A stretch of 64,000 nt of DNA from Salminus brasiliensis (taxonomy: Eukaryota > Chordata > Actinopteri > Characiformes > Bryconidae). The DNA is taken from assembly GCF_030463535.1 (NCBI RefSeq), contig NC_132879.1, positions 38,925,425 to 38,989,424 on the forward strand, read 5' to 3'. The notes beneath the pieces were generated by a model. The model searched no databases and had not been told where the DNA came from. It worked only from the letters and a program-made list of their open reading frames with translations. Of this stretch, positions 1 to 10,318 are shown piece after piece. Both the position numbers and the translations under genes were made by a program. How positions within the stretch are numbered: the first letter of the stretch is position 1; every line of letters begins with the position of its first letter.

Positions 1-90
1 TTAACAGGCGTGGTCTTTGTGCTCCATTAATTGACATTACCAGTTCATATAGGTGCCGAAAATTAGGAGATGTCGTGTTGACAGCAGTTA

Positions 91-169
91 CGGATCTGGG
101 ATTAGGATTTTATAAGTCCTATTTATGTGTATTTTGGGTGACAATATCTGATCCCAAATCCCAGATCCG
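91..169. repeat. Spacer hairpin with perfect 13-bp arms, unit 1
   Basis: CGGATCTGGGATT at 91-103 is the exact reverse complement of AATCCCAGATCCG at 157-169, with a 53-nt loop. The arms are kept in nearly every unit; unit 14 has one arm change and the last fragment (unit 15) has lost the right arm by deletion. In unit 6 the sequence next to the left arm is rewritten to GATTAGGATTAGGAAG. Function unknown. Confidence 0.7.
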
Positions 170-276
170 CTTCATAGGTTTCTTTTTGCTTATGTTTTAT
201 CCTTTTGAAATGTGATGCAGTGAAACTTTCTGAGGGTTAAGCACGGGAGTTTTATATACGCTGTTTTAGGCTAGGA

Positions 277-414
277 TACTTTTTATTGTGAACACTGACT
301 ATAACAGGTTTTCGCAGAAGCTTGTTCCGATAATCAAAAGAGCTGTCGCTGTACTTTCTATAGTGAACACTGAGTTTAACAGCTTTCCACATCCAATCAA
401 AACAAATGTCGCTG
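277..414. repeat. Imperfect internal direct duplication in the spacer, unit 1
   Basis: 277-351 and 352-414 are diverged tandem copies. Both begin TACTTT(C/T)TAT(T/A)GTGAACACTGA, pass through TAACAG, and end GTCGCTGTA. It recurs in every unit and remains in the truncated 15th fragment, so it predates array growth. Confidence 0.6.
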
Positions 415-551
415 TAATGGCTTGGCGGGTTCTACACGTGGACACCCCACTGTAGATAATTCGTGGTTTCCTAGTCCTTCTTATAAACCTCGGTGTTTAT
501 GTGACTCATTTGTTGTATTTGCCTGACTTGACCCTGGGTATAGACGGGTTT

Positions 552-572
552 CTCTGTGACGTCATCACAGAG
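552..572. promoter_or_regulatory. CRE-centred palindrome beside a CpG-rich stretch, unit 1
   Basis: CTCTGTGACGTCATCACAGAG has 8-bp inverted arms (CTCTGTGA/TCACAGAG) around the full cAMP-response element TGACGTCA at 557-564. The next 30 bases are GC- and CpG-rich (GGCGGTCGCGCACCCCCGGG). Invariant in the units I checked. It is about 850 bp beyond the U4 3' end, so it is not part of the U4 promoter of its own unit. A promoter role is inference. Confidence 0.5.
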
Positions 573-814
573 GCGGTCGCGCACCCCCGGGACAGAAAGC
601 GACAGAGAGCAGCAGCCTGCACGCTATTGAGCAAAAATAACAAAGGGTTGTCTTGCAGTAAACTACAAAAAACGCAGAGAAGATGGATGGTTTAATATTC
701 AGAGGGAAACCGTAAAGAGAATTTATATCGAAAAAAAAAGAACAAATGAAAGCAAACAAACTGATCCAACTGAAACTGAATTTTATTATTGGGTCAAAAA
801 GAAAACATTAGGAA

Positions 815-975
815 ATCTGCGATGATTCCAGCAGTTGACTGATCCAGTAACCCTGTGACTCGTGCCCTGTCAAGGGGGTTCTCCTGCCATACGTGCAATA
901 ATTTTGGATAGGCTCCGGTCCCACCGTGACTCCGAGCGGGAAGAAACAGAAAGTAAGATGAATGAGTAAGTTTGG
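815..975 (+). repeat. Fossil fish SINE/LINE 3'-tail segment inside the unit
   Basis: The order CGATGATTCC...GACTCGTGCCCTGTCAAGGGGG...CTGCC...GGATAGGCTCCGGTCCCACCGTGACTCCGAGCGGGAAG...ATGAATGAGTAAG parallels a very common fish repeat tail (…ACTGGCGACCTGTCCAGGGTG…GGGATAGGCTCCAGC…GCGACCC…ATGAATGAATG). It is strongly diverged from that family but almost identical between units, so it was captured before the array amplified. Recurs every 2.58 kb. Confidence 0.65.
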
Positions 976-1394
976 TGCTAATGCTAAGCAGCTTGGCACT
1001 TAACAGAATTCGTTACAAAGCATAATGTGACATTTTGCTGCTTAACCCTTACTTCATTACTAGTCAGCTTTGATCTTGTAGCATTTGACCTAGAAACGAA
1101 CCAGTAATAACAAACGCGAGGTCATGTTTAAAAACAATATAATCCTAGTGATGCACTTCGATATTACTGGAAGTCGATGTATATGAGTCTTAGAAAGCAA
1201 TGCTATTGTAAAAGTCTTATTTCATTAAGTTTTAGCTGTACAGGATCAAGCTATGAACTAATCAACAACAGATTCCTCCTTTGTGGTTGCGTGCTTATTA
1301 GACTCAAAGACCTCGCTTCTATTTTAAGTCCGAAAGTATATAAAACACTGCATTGCATGTACCACATCCCTAATGACGCCAACCAAAAAACACT

Positions 1395-1420
1395 CTAACA
1401 AACCTATTTTTAACCAGACT
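1395..1420 (-). terminator. Candidate snRNA 3' box downstream of U4, unit 1
   Basis: Directly 3' of U4 on the minus strand the sequence is GGTTAAAAATAGGTTTGTTAGA. It resembles the vertebrate snRNA 3' box (GTTTN0-3AAARNNAGA), which directs Integrator 3'-end processing within about 20 nt of the RNA end. The stretch is nearly invariant among units. The match is loose, so the exact bases are uncertain. Confidence 0.5.
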
Positions 1421-1423
1421 CGT

Positions 1424-1567
1424 CAGTCCCCGTAGAGACTGTCAAAAATTGCCAGTACCGACTATATTGCAAGTCGTTACGGCGGGGTATTGGGTAAAGT
1501 TTTCAACTAGCAATAATCGCGCCTCGGATAAACCTCATAGGCTACGATACTGCCACTGCGCAAAGCT
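1424..1567 (-). ncRNA. rnu4: U4 spliceosomal snRNA, copy 1 (consensus)
   Basis: U4 snRNA pairs with U6 and is delivered to the spliceosome in the U4/U6.U5 tri-snRNP in the nucleus. Read on the minus strand, the 5' end is AGCUUUGCGCAGUGG (stem II with U6). Nucleotides 20-52 form the 5' stem-loop with the K-turn motif UGA/GA that binds the 15.5K protein. UGCUAGU at 56-62 is stem I with U6. An Sm site AAUUUUUG lies at nt 118-125, and a terminal hairpin at 127-144 has a UACG tetraloop. Length is 144 nt, as in vertebrate U4. It differs from human U4, as I remember it, by for example U at position 29. The 5' end is placed by homology and sits 206 bp from the ZNF143 site. Copies 2, 4, 5, 10 and 13 have the identical RNA sequence by eye. 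Confidence 0.97.
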
Positions 1568-1610
1568 GACTTCACGTTCCGTGGAGTTGAAGACTTTAGG
1601 GTCTGCGCTA

Positions 1611-1628
1611 CTGACCTCACTGACGGTG
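1611..1628 (-). promoter_or_regulatory. U4 proximal sequence element (PSE), unit 1
   Basis: Minus strand reads CACCGTCAGTGAGGTCAG at -61 to -44 from the U4 start, the place and rough sequence (CACCNT-A-GT) of the vertebrate snRNA PSE bound by SNAPc. No TATA box lies at -25, as expected for RNA polymerase II snRNA genes and unlike U6. The element keeps the same spacing in all 14 copies. In copy 4 its last base is changed. Confidence 0.75.
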
Positions 1629-1711
1629 TGTTCCCAAATCATGCTTAAAACCCTCTCAAACCACTAAACAAGGGGACTACACAACAGGTGAAGCTTTTTA
1701 ACCAAAGTAAT

Positions 1712-1719
1712 GTGCAAAT
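1712..1719 (-). promoter_or_regulatory. Octamer-like site in the U4 upstream region, unit 1
   Basis: Minus strand reads ATTTGCAC at about -152 to -145, 7 of 8 bases of the Oct-1 octamer ATTTGCAT that often sits in snRNA distal elements. Copies 11 and 14 share a change that turns it into ATTTACAC. Weak on its own. Confidence 0.4.
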
Positions 1720-1772
1720 CAACACTGCGAGCATTCATTTAGAAAAGTCCGCGTAAAGTTAACGAAAAGGCA

Positions 1773-1789
1773 GCGATGCATGTTGGGTA
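1773..1789 (-). promoter_or_regulatory. ZNF143/Staf (SPH) distal element of U4, unit 1
   Basis: Minus strand reads TACCCAACATGCATCGC, matching the Staf/ZNF143 consensus (YWCCCRNMATSCMYYRCG) at all positions except the final G. It lies at -222 to -206, the classical distal sequence element position of vertebrate snRNA genes. The same 17 bases recur at identical spacing in the other copies: 4351, 6930, 9510, 12090, 14669, 17248, 19827, 22406, 24985, 27561, 30041, 32620 and 35197. Confidence 0.85.
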
Positions 1790-2059
1790 GCGAGAGGAGA
1801 GTGTTGGTAAATTAGAAGTAGAGGTAGGTATGAGTTTGGACAGTTAATTAGCATAGAAACATTGAGTAGGTTCCACAAAATAGCCCTTTTCCTATCCTCT
1901 GAACAACAAGCCAGAAGATCAGCTTGGATTATTTCGTTCAAGATATTTATTGCTGCATTACAAGAAAAAAAAATGAATGGCAAGTAACATAAAACACCTC
2001 ATATGCAATCATGAATTTCAGAAATGCAACGAAAATTGATGCTTATGTAAGATTAATGA

Positions 2060-2405
2060 TGTTTGTGTTATGCATTTGTTTTAACAAAAGGGATTCTCCT
2101 AAGTCAGGCAGGGGAAGTGTTCAGAAAGTCTCTGCAGGGACCGCTTTGAATTTGGTGTATCCAAATCCCAGGCTGCTTTATGATGCCACCCCTGATTAAA
2201 TCATTAAACTGTATCCGGTAGCTAAAACTGGTAAACAGAGGACCTCTAATTTAAAAAGGAGTGGAAAATGCTTCCTTTTTTCTGGTACCAACCTAGCCAC
2301 TGTGTTTTGGACCAGCTGCAGGCGAGACAGGGTTGACTGCCCAGGAGCAACCACAGAATATGGTTTTGTGTAAAAAATATACCCATATGCATTTGTCGGT
2401 GAGTT
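2060..2405 (-). pseudogene. Fossil LINE reverse-transcriptase C-terminal fragment inside the unit
   Basis: Minus-strand translation of 2196-2408 contains SRLQLVQNTVARLV, then KRKHFPLL and LPVLATGY, matching the LQLVQNAAARL...LHWLPV block after the reverse transcriptase in fish non-LTR retrotransposons. Past the stop, a further FKAVPAETF-TLPLPDL stretch may match the F(K/Q)AVAPRLWNSLPL block (tentative). It is a dead relic carried in units 1-13. Unit 14 lost it by deletion. Confidence 0.65.
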
Positions 2406-2581
2406 CATATCTGTGATTGTTATTTACTATTCAATTCTAAGTTGTGTGGAGAGTTCACCTGGGCTTGGAAGTAAAATAGTTTTAGTAAATGAAATAATGA
2501 AACAGTTCATTTAATTAGACGTATTATCTATATCACTGTGCTATGTTAACCAGCGATTAAAAAAAATAACAAATCAATACC

Positions 2582-5158
2582 TTAACAGGCGTGGTCTTTG
2601 TGCTCCATTAATTGACATTACCAGTTCATATAGGTGCCGAAAATTAGGAGATGTCGTGTTGACAGCAGTTACGGATCTGGGATTAGGATTTTATAAGTCC
2701 TATTTATGTGTATTTTGGGTGACAATATCTGATCCCAAATCCCAGATCCGCTTCATAGGTTTCTTTTTGCTTATGTTTTATCCTTTTGAAATGTGACGCA
2801 GTGAAACTTTCTGAGGGTTAAGCACGGGAGTTTTATATACGCTGTTTTAGGCTAGGATACTTTCTATTGTGAACACTGACTGTAACAGGTTTTCGCAGAA
2901 GCTTGTTCCGATAATCAAAAGAGCTGTCGCTGTACTTTCTATAGTGAACACTGAGTTTAACAGCTTTCCACATCCAATCAAAACAAATGTCGCTGTAATG
3001 GCTTAGCGGGTTCTACACGTGGACACCCCACTGTAGATAATTCGTGGTTTCCTAGTCCTTCTTATAAACCTCGGTGTTTATGTGACTCATTTGTTGTATT
3101 TGCCTGACTTGACCCTGGGTATAGACGGGTTTCTCTGTGACGTCATCACAGAGGCGGTCGCGCACCCCCGGGACAGAAAGCGACAGAGAGCAGCAGCCTG
3201 CACGCTATTGAGCAAAAATAACAAAGGGTTGTCTTGCAGTAAACTACAAAAAACGCAGAGAAGATGGATGGTTTAATATTCAGAGGGAAACCGTAAAGAG
3301 AATTTAAATCGAAAAAAAGAACAAATGAAAGCAAACAAACTGATCCAACTGAAACTGAATTTTATTATTGGGTCAAAAAGAAAACATTAGGAAATCTGCG
3401 ATGATTCCAGCAGTTGACTGATCCAGTAACCCTGTGACTCGTGCCCTGTCAAGGGGGTTCTCCTGCCATACGTGCAATAATTTTGGATAGGCTCCGGTCC
3501 CACCGTGACTCCGAGCGGGAAGAAACAGAAAGTAAGATGAATGAGTAAGTTTGGTGCTAATGCTAAGCAGCTTGGCACTTAACAGAATTCGTTACAAAGC
3601 ATAATGTGACATTTTGCTGCTTAACCCTTACTTCATTACTAGTCAGCTTTGATCTTGTACATTTGACCTAGAAACGAACCAGTAATAACAAACGCGAGGT
3701 CATGTTTAAAAACAATATAATCCTAGTGATGCACTTCGATATTACTGGAAGTCGATGTATATGAGTCTTAGAAAGCAATGCTATTGTAAAAGTCTTATTT
3801 CATTAAGTTTTAGCTGTACAGGATCAAGCTATGAACTGGTCAACAACAGATTCCCCCCTTGTGGTTGCGTGCTTATTAGACTCAAAGACCTCGCTTCTAT
3901 TTTAAGTCCGAAAGTATATAAAACACTGCATTGCATGTACCACATCCCTAATGACGCCAACCAAAAAACACTCTAACAAACCTATTTTTAACCAGACTCG
4001 TCAGTCCCCGTAGAGACTGTCAAAAATTGCCAGTACCGACTATATTGCAAGTCGTTACGGCGGGGTATTGGGTAAAGTTTTCAACTAGCAATAATCGCGC
4101 CTCGGATAAACCTCATAGGCTACGATACTGCCACTGCGCAAAGCTGACTTCACGTTCTGTGGAGTTGAAGACTTTAGGGTCTGCGCTACTGACCTCACTG
4201 ACGGTGTGTTCCCAAATCATGCTTAAAACCCTCTCAAACCACTAAACAAGGGGACTACACAACAGGTGAAGCTTTTTAACCAAAGTAATGTGCAAATCAA
4301 CACTGCGAGCATTCATTTAGAAAAGTCCGCGTAAAGTTAACGAAAAGGCAGCGATGCATGTTGGGTAGCGAGAGGAGAGTGTTGGTAAATTAGAAGTAGA
4401 GGTAGGTATGAGTTTGGACAGTTAATTAGCATAGAAACATTGAGTAGGTTCCACAAAATAGCCCTTTTCCTATCCTCTGAACAACAAGCCAGAAGATCAG
4501 CTTGGATTATTTCGTTCAAGATATTTATTGCTGCATTGCAAGAAAAAAAATGAATGGCAAGTAACATAAAACACCTCATATGCAATCATGAATTTCAGAA
4601 ATGCAACGAAAATTGATGCTTATGTAAGATTAATGATGTTTGTGTTATGCATTTGTTTTAACAAAAGGGATTCTCCTAAGTCAGGCAGGGGAAGTGTTCA
4701 GAAAGTCTCTGCAGGGACCGCTTTGAATTTGGTGTATCCAAATCCCAGGCTGCTTTATGATGCCACCCCTGATTAAATCATTAAACTGTATCCGGTAGCT
4801 AAAACTGGTAAACAGAGGACCTCTAATTTAAAAAGGAGTGGAAAATGCTTCCTTTTTTCTGGTACCAACCTAGCCACTGTGTTTTGGACCAGCTGCAGGC
4901 GAGACAGGGTTGACTGCCCAGGAGCAACCACAGAATATGGTTTTGTGTAAAAAATATACCCATATGCATTTGTCGGTGAGTTCATATCTGTGATTGTTAT
5001 TTACTATTCAATTCTAAGTTGTGTGGAGAGTTCACCTGGGCTTGGAAGTAAAATAGTTTTAGTAAATGAAATAATGAAACAGTTCATTTAATTAGACGTA
5101 TTATCTATATCACTGTGCTATGTTAACCAGCGATTAAAAAAAATAACAAATCAATACC
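2582..5158. repeat. Array unit 2
   Basis: 2577 bp. Carries the alternative alleles GACGCAG, GACTGTAAC and CTGGTCAAC...TTCCCCCC, a shortened A run near 3311, and TTGTACATTT where unit 1 has TTGTAGCATTT. Confidence 0.95.
4002..4145 (-). ncRNA. rnu4: U4 snRNA, copy 2 (consensus)
   Basis: RNA sequence identical to copy 1. ZNF143 site at 4351-4367. One base differs in the 5' flank (C to T near 4158 on the plus strand), outside the PSE. Confidence 0.97.
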
Positions 5159-7737
5159 TTAACAGGCGTGGTCTTTGTGCTCCATTAATTGACATTACCA
5201 GTTCATATAGGTGCCGAAAATTAGGAGATGTCGTGTTGACAGCAGTTACGGATCTGGGATTAGGATTTTATAAGTCCTATTTATGTGTATTTTGGGTGAC
5301 AATATCTGATCCCAAATCCCAGATCCGCTTCATAGGTTTCTTTTTGCTTATGTTTTATCCTTTTGAAATGTGATGCAGTGAAACTTTCTGAGGGTTAAGC
5401 ACGGGAGTTTTATATACGCTGTTTTAGGCTAGGATACTTTTTATTGTGAACACTGACTATAACAGGTTTTCGCAGAAGCTTGTTCCGATAATCAAAAGAG
5501 CTGTCGCTGTACTTTCTATAGTGAACACTGAGTTTAACAGCTTTCCACATCCAATCAAAACAAATGTCGCTGTAATGGCTTGGCGGGTTCTACACGTGGA
5601 CACCCCACTGTAGATAATTCGTGGTTTCCTAGTCCTTCTTATAAACCTCGGTGTTTATGTGACTCATTTGTTGTATTTGCCTGACTTGACCCTGGGTATA
5701 GACGGGTTTCTCTGTGACGTCATCACAGAGGCGGTCGCGCACCCCCGGGACAGAAAGCGACAGAGAGCAGCAGCCTGCACGCTATTGAGCAAAAATAACA
5801 AAGGGTTGTCTTGCAGTAAACTACAAAAAACGCAGAGAAGATGGATGGTTTAATATTCAGAGGGAAACCGTAAAGAGAATTTAAATCGAAAAAAAAGAAC
5901 AAATGAAAGCAAACAAACTGATCCAACTGAAACTGAATTTTATTATTGGGTCAAAAAGAAAACATTAGGAAATCTGCGATGATTCCAGCAGTTGACTGAT
6001 CCAGTAACCCTGTGACTCGTGCCCTGTCAAGGGGGTTCTCCTGCCATACGTGCAATAATTTTGGATAGGCTCCGGTCCCACCGTGACTCCGAGCGGGAAG
6101 AAACAGAAAGTAAGATGAATGAGTAAGTTTGGTGCTAATGCTAAGCAGCTTGGCACTTAACAGAATTCGTTACAAAGCATAATGTGACATTTTGCTGCTT
6201 AACCCTTACTTCATTACTAGTCAGCTTTGATCTTGTAGCATTTGACCTAGAAACGAACCAGTAATAACAAACGCGAGGTCATGTTTAAAAACAATATAAT
6301 CCTAGCGATGCACTTCGATATTACTGGAAGTCGATGTATATGAGTCTTAGAAAGCAATGCTATTATAAAAGTCTTATTTCATTAAGTTTTAGCTGTACAG
6401 GATCAAGCTATGAACTAATCAACAACAGATTCCTCCTTTGTGGTTGCGTGCTTATTAGACTCAAAGACCTCGCTTCTATTTTAAGTCCGAAAGTATATAA
6501 AACACTGCATTGCATGTACCACATCCCTAATGACGCCAACCAAAAAACACTCTAACAAACCTATTTTTAACCAGACTCGTCAGTCCCCGTAGAGACTGTC
6601 AAAAATTGCCAGTACCGACTATATTGCAAGTCGTTACGGCGGGGTATTGGGTAAAGTTTTCAACTAGTAATAATCGCGCCTCGGATAAACCTCATAGGCT
6701 ACGATACTGCCACTGCGCAAAGCTGACTTCACGTTCCGTGGAGTTGAAGACTTTAGGGTCTGCGCTACTGACCTCACTGACGGTGTGTTCCCAAATCATG
6801 CTTAAAACCCTCTCAAACCACTAAACAAGGGGACTACACAACAGGTGAAGCTTTTTAACCAAAGTAATGTGCAAATCAACACTGCGAGCATTCATTTAGA
6901 AAAGTCCGCGTAAAGTTAACGAAAAGGCAGCGATGCATGTTGGGTAGCGAGAGGAGAGTGTTGGTAAATTAGAAGTAGAGGTAGGTATGAGTTTGGACAG
7001 TTAATTAGCATAGAAACATTGAGTAGGTTCCACAAAATAGCCCTTTTCCTATCCTCTGAACAACAAGCCAGAAGATCAGCTTGGATTATTTCGTTCAAGA
7101 TATTTATTGCTGCATTGCAAGAAAAAAAATGAATGGCAAGTAACATAAAACACCTCATATGCAATCATGAATTTCAGAAATGCAACGAAAATTGATGCTT
7201 ATGTAAGATTAATGATGTTTGTGTTATGCATTTGTTTTAACAAAAGGGATTCTCCTAAGTCAGGCAGGGGAAGTGTTCAGAAAGTCTCTGCAGGGACCGC
7301 TTTGAATTTGGTGTATCCAAATCCCAGGCTGCTTTATGATGCCACCCCTGATTAAATCATTAAACTGTATCCGGTAGCTAAAACTGGTAAACAGAGGACC
7401 TCTAATTTAAAAAGGAGTGGAAAATGCTTCCTTTTTTCTGGTACCAACCTAGCCACTGTGTTTTGGACCAGCTGCAGGCGAGACAGGGTTGACTGCCCAG
7501 GAGCAACCACAGAATATGGTTTTGTGTAAAAAATATACCCATATGCATTTGTCGGTGAGTTCATATCTGTGATTGTTATTTACTATTCAATTCTAAGTTG
7601 TGTGGAGAGTTCACCTGGGCTTGGAAGTAAAATAGTTTTAGTAAATGAAATAATGAAACAGTTCATTTAATTAGACGTATTATCTATATCACTGTGCTAT
7701 GTTAACCAGCGATTAAAAAAAATAACAAATCAATACC
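5159..7737. repeat. Array unit 3
   Basis: 2579 bp. Groups with unit 1 rather than with its neighbours (GATGCAG, GACTATAAC, CTAATCAACAACAG). Shares CCTAGCGATG near 6301 with unit 5. Confidence 0.95.
6581..6724 (-). ncRNA. rnu4: U4 snRNA, copy 3 (G57A)
   Basis: One substitution from consensus: plus-strand T at 6668, that is G57 to A in the RNA, inside UGCUAGU, which pairs with U6 AUUAGCA (stem I). It would replace a G-C pair by a mismatch. Promoter elements are intact (ZNF143 site 6930-6946). Confidence 0.94.
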
Positions 7738-10318
7738 TTAACAGGCGTGGTCTTTGTGCTCCATTAATTGACATTACCAGTTCATATAGGTGCCGAAAAT
7801 TAGGAGATGTCGTGTTGACAGCAGTTACGGATCTGGGATTAGGATTTTATAAGTCCTATTTATGTGTATTTTGGGTGACAATATCTGATCCCAAATCCCA
7901 GATCCGCTTCATAGGTTTCTTTTTGCTTATGTTTTATCCTTTTGAAATGTGACGCAGTGAAACTTTCTGAGGGTTAAGCACGGGAGTTTTATATACGCTG
8001 TTTTAGGCTAGGATACTTTTTATTGTGAACACTGACTGTAACAGGTTTTCGCAGAAGCTTGTTCCGATAATCAAAAGAGCTGTCGCTGTACTTTCTATAG
8101 TGAACACTGAGTTTAACAGCTTTCCACATCCAATCAAAACAAATGTCGCTGTAATGGCTTGGCGGGTTCTACACGTGGACACCCCACTGTAGATAATTCG
8201 TGGTTTCCTAGTCCTTCTTATAAACCTCGGTGTTTATGTGACTCATTTGTTGTATTTGCCTGACTTGACCCTGGGTATAGACGGGTTTCTCTGTGACGTC
8301 ATCACAGAGGCGGTCGCGCACCCCCGGGACAGAAAGCGACAGAGAGCAGCAGCCTGCACGCTATTGAGCAAAAATAACAAAGGGTTGTCTTGCAGTAAAC
8401 TACAAAAAACGCAGAGAAGATGGATGGTTTAATATTCAGAGGGAAACCGTAAAGAGAATTTAAATCGAAAAAAAAAGAACAAATGAAAGCAAACAAACTG
8501 ATCCAACTGAAACTGAATTTTATTATTGGGTCAAAAAGAAAACATTAGGAAATCTGCGATGATTCCAGCAGTTGACTGATCCAGTAACCCTGTGACTCGT
8601 GCCCTGTCAAGGGGGTTCTCCTGCCATACGTGCAATAATTTTGGATAGGCTCCGGTCCCACCGTGACTCCGAGCGGGAAGAAACAGAAAGTAAGATGAAT
8701 GAGTAAGTTTGGTGCTAATGCTAAGCAGCTTGGCACTTAACAGAATTCGTTACAAAGCATAATGTGACATTTTGCTGCTTAACCCTTACTTCATTACTAG
8801 TCAGCTTTGATCTTGTAGCATTTGACCTAGAAACGAACCAGTAATAACAAACGCGAGGTCATGTTTAAAAACAATATAATCCTAGTGATGCACTTCGATA
8901 TTACTGGAAGTCGATGTATATGAGTCTTAGAAAGCAATGCTATTGTAAAAGTCTTATTTCATTAAGTTTTAGCTGTACAGGATCAAGCTATGAACTGGTC
9001 AACAACAGATTCCCCCCTTGTGGTTGCGTGCTTATTAGACTCAAAGATCTCGCTTCTATTTTAAGTCCGAAAGTATATAAAACACTGCATTGCATGTACC
9101 TCATCCCTAATGACGCCAACCAAAAAGCACTCTAACAAACCTATTTTTAACCAGACTTGTCAGTCCCCGTAGAGACTGTCAAAAATTGCCAGTACCGACT
9201 ATATTGCAAGTCGTTACGGCGGGGTATTGGGTAAAGTTTTCAACTAGCAATAATCGCGCCTCGGATAAACCTCATAGGCTACGATACTGCCACTGCGCAA
9301 AGCTGACTTCACGTTCCGTGGAGTTGAAGACTTTAGGGTCTGCGCTAGTGACCTCACTGACGGTGTGTTCCCAAATCATGCTTAAAACCCTCTCAAACCA
9401 CTAAACAAGGGGACTACACAACAGGTGAAGCTTTTTAACCAAAGTAATGTGCAAATCAACACTGCGAGCATTCATTTAGAAAAGTCCGCGTAAAGTTAAC
9501 GAAAAGGCAGCGATGCATGTTGGGTAGCGAGAGGAGAGTGTTGGTAAATTAGAAGTAGAGGTAGGTATGAGTTTGGACAGTTAATTAGCATAGAAACATT
9601 GAGTAGGTTAAACAAAATAGCACTTTTCCTATCCTCTGAACAACAAGCCAGAAGATCAGCTTGGATTATTTCGTTCAAGATATTTATTGCTGCATTACAA
9701 GAAAAAAAAATGAATGGCAAGTAACATAAAACACCTCATATGCAATCATGAATTTCAGAAATGCAACGAAAATTGATGCTTATGTAAGATTAATGATGTT
9801 TGTGTTATGCATTTGTTTTAACAAAAGGGATTCTCCTAAGTCAGGCAGGGGAAGTGTTCAGAAAGTCTCTGCAGGGACCGCTTTGAATTTGGTGTATCCA
9901 AATCCCAGGCTGCTTTATGATGCCACCCCTGATTAAATCATTAAACTGTATCCGGTAGCTAAAACTGGTAAACAGAGGACCTCTAATTTAAAAAGGAGTG
10001 GAAAATGCTTCCTTTTTTCTGGTACCAACCTAGCCACTGTGTTTTGGACCAGCTGCAGGCGAGACAGGGTTGACTGCCCAGGAGCAACCACAGAATATGG
10101 TTTTGTGTAAAAAATATACCCATATGCATTTGTCGGTGAGTTCATATCTGTGATTGTTATTTACTATTCAATTCTAAGTTGTGTGGAGAGTTCACCTGGG
10201 CTTGGAAGTAAAATAGTTTTAGTAAATGAAATAATGAAACAGTTCATTTAATTAGACGTATTATCTATATCACTGTGCTATGTTAACCAGCGATGAAAAA
10301 AAATAACAAATCAATACC
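7738..10318. repeat. Array unit 4
   Basis: 2581 bp. Mixed alleles: GACGCAG and GACTGTAAC as in unit 2, but TTTTTATTG and TTGTAGCATTT as in unit 1. Private change AGGTTAAACAAAATAGCAC near 9605. Confidence 0.95.
9161..9304 (-). ncRNA. rnu4: U4 snRNA, copy 4 (consensus)
   Basis: RNA identical to copy 1. The last base of the PSE (plus-strand 9348) is G instead of C, the only PSE change seen in the array. ZNF143 site at 9510-9526. Confidence 0.96.

Larger units (their letters stand above)
1..2581. repeat. Array unit 1
   Basis: 2581 bp. Shares with units 3 and 5 the variants GATGCAG (near 215) and GACTATAAC (near 297). With unit 3 alone it shares CTAATCAACAACAGATTCCTCC near 1258. A9 run near 731. 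Confidence 0.95.

Noticed and set aside
301-360. AAAGAGCTGT resembles the histone downstream element that pairs with U7
   Set aside because: No histone stem-loop (GGCTCTTTTAAGAGCC) or histone gene is present, and no U7 Sm site or hairpin on either strand. Chance match.
970-1000. GCTAAGCAG recalls 5S rRNA
   Set aside because: Only 9 bases; no A box, intermediate element or C box of 5S nearby.
1337-1345. TATATAAAA as a plus-strand promoter antisense to U4
   Set aside because: An isolated TATA-like string in AT-rich DNA; unit 12 changes it to TATTTAAAA, and no downstream gene is seen.
1177-1398. Repeated 73-codon frame with Cys and Ser richness
   Set aside because: Codon changes between units are not biased toward synonymous sites (for example CYC/CYY, HIP/LIP, LLC/PPC), and it starts from a weak context. 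I treat it as spacer.
1449-1667. Repeated 72-codon plus-strand frame present in most units
   Set aside because: It is the antisense of the U4 RNA and its promoter; a TTG start, no protein motif, and the conservation is explained by U4 and array homogenisation.
1-2581. A second snRNA gene (U1, U2, U5, U6, U7, U11, U12, U4atac) in the unit
   Set aside because: I compared remembered 5' and 3' ends of these RNAs with both strands and found none; U4 is the only one recognised.
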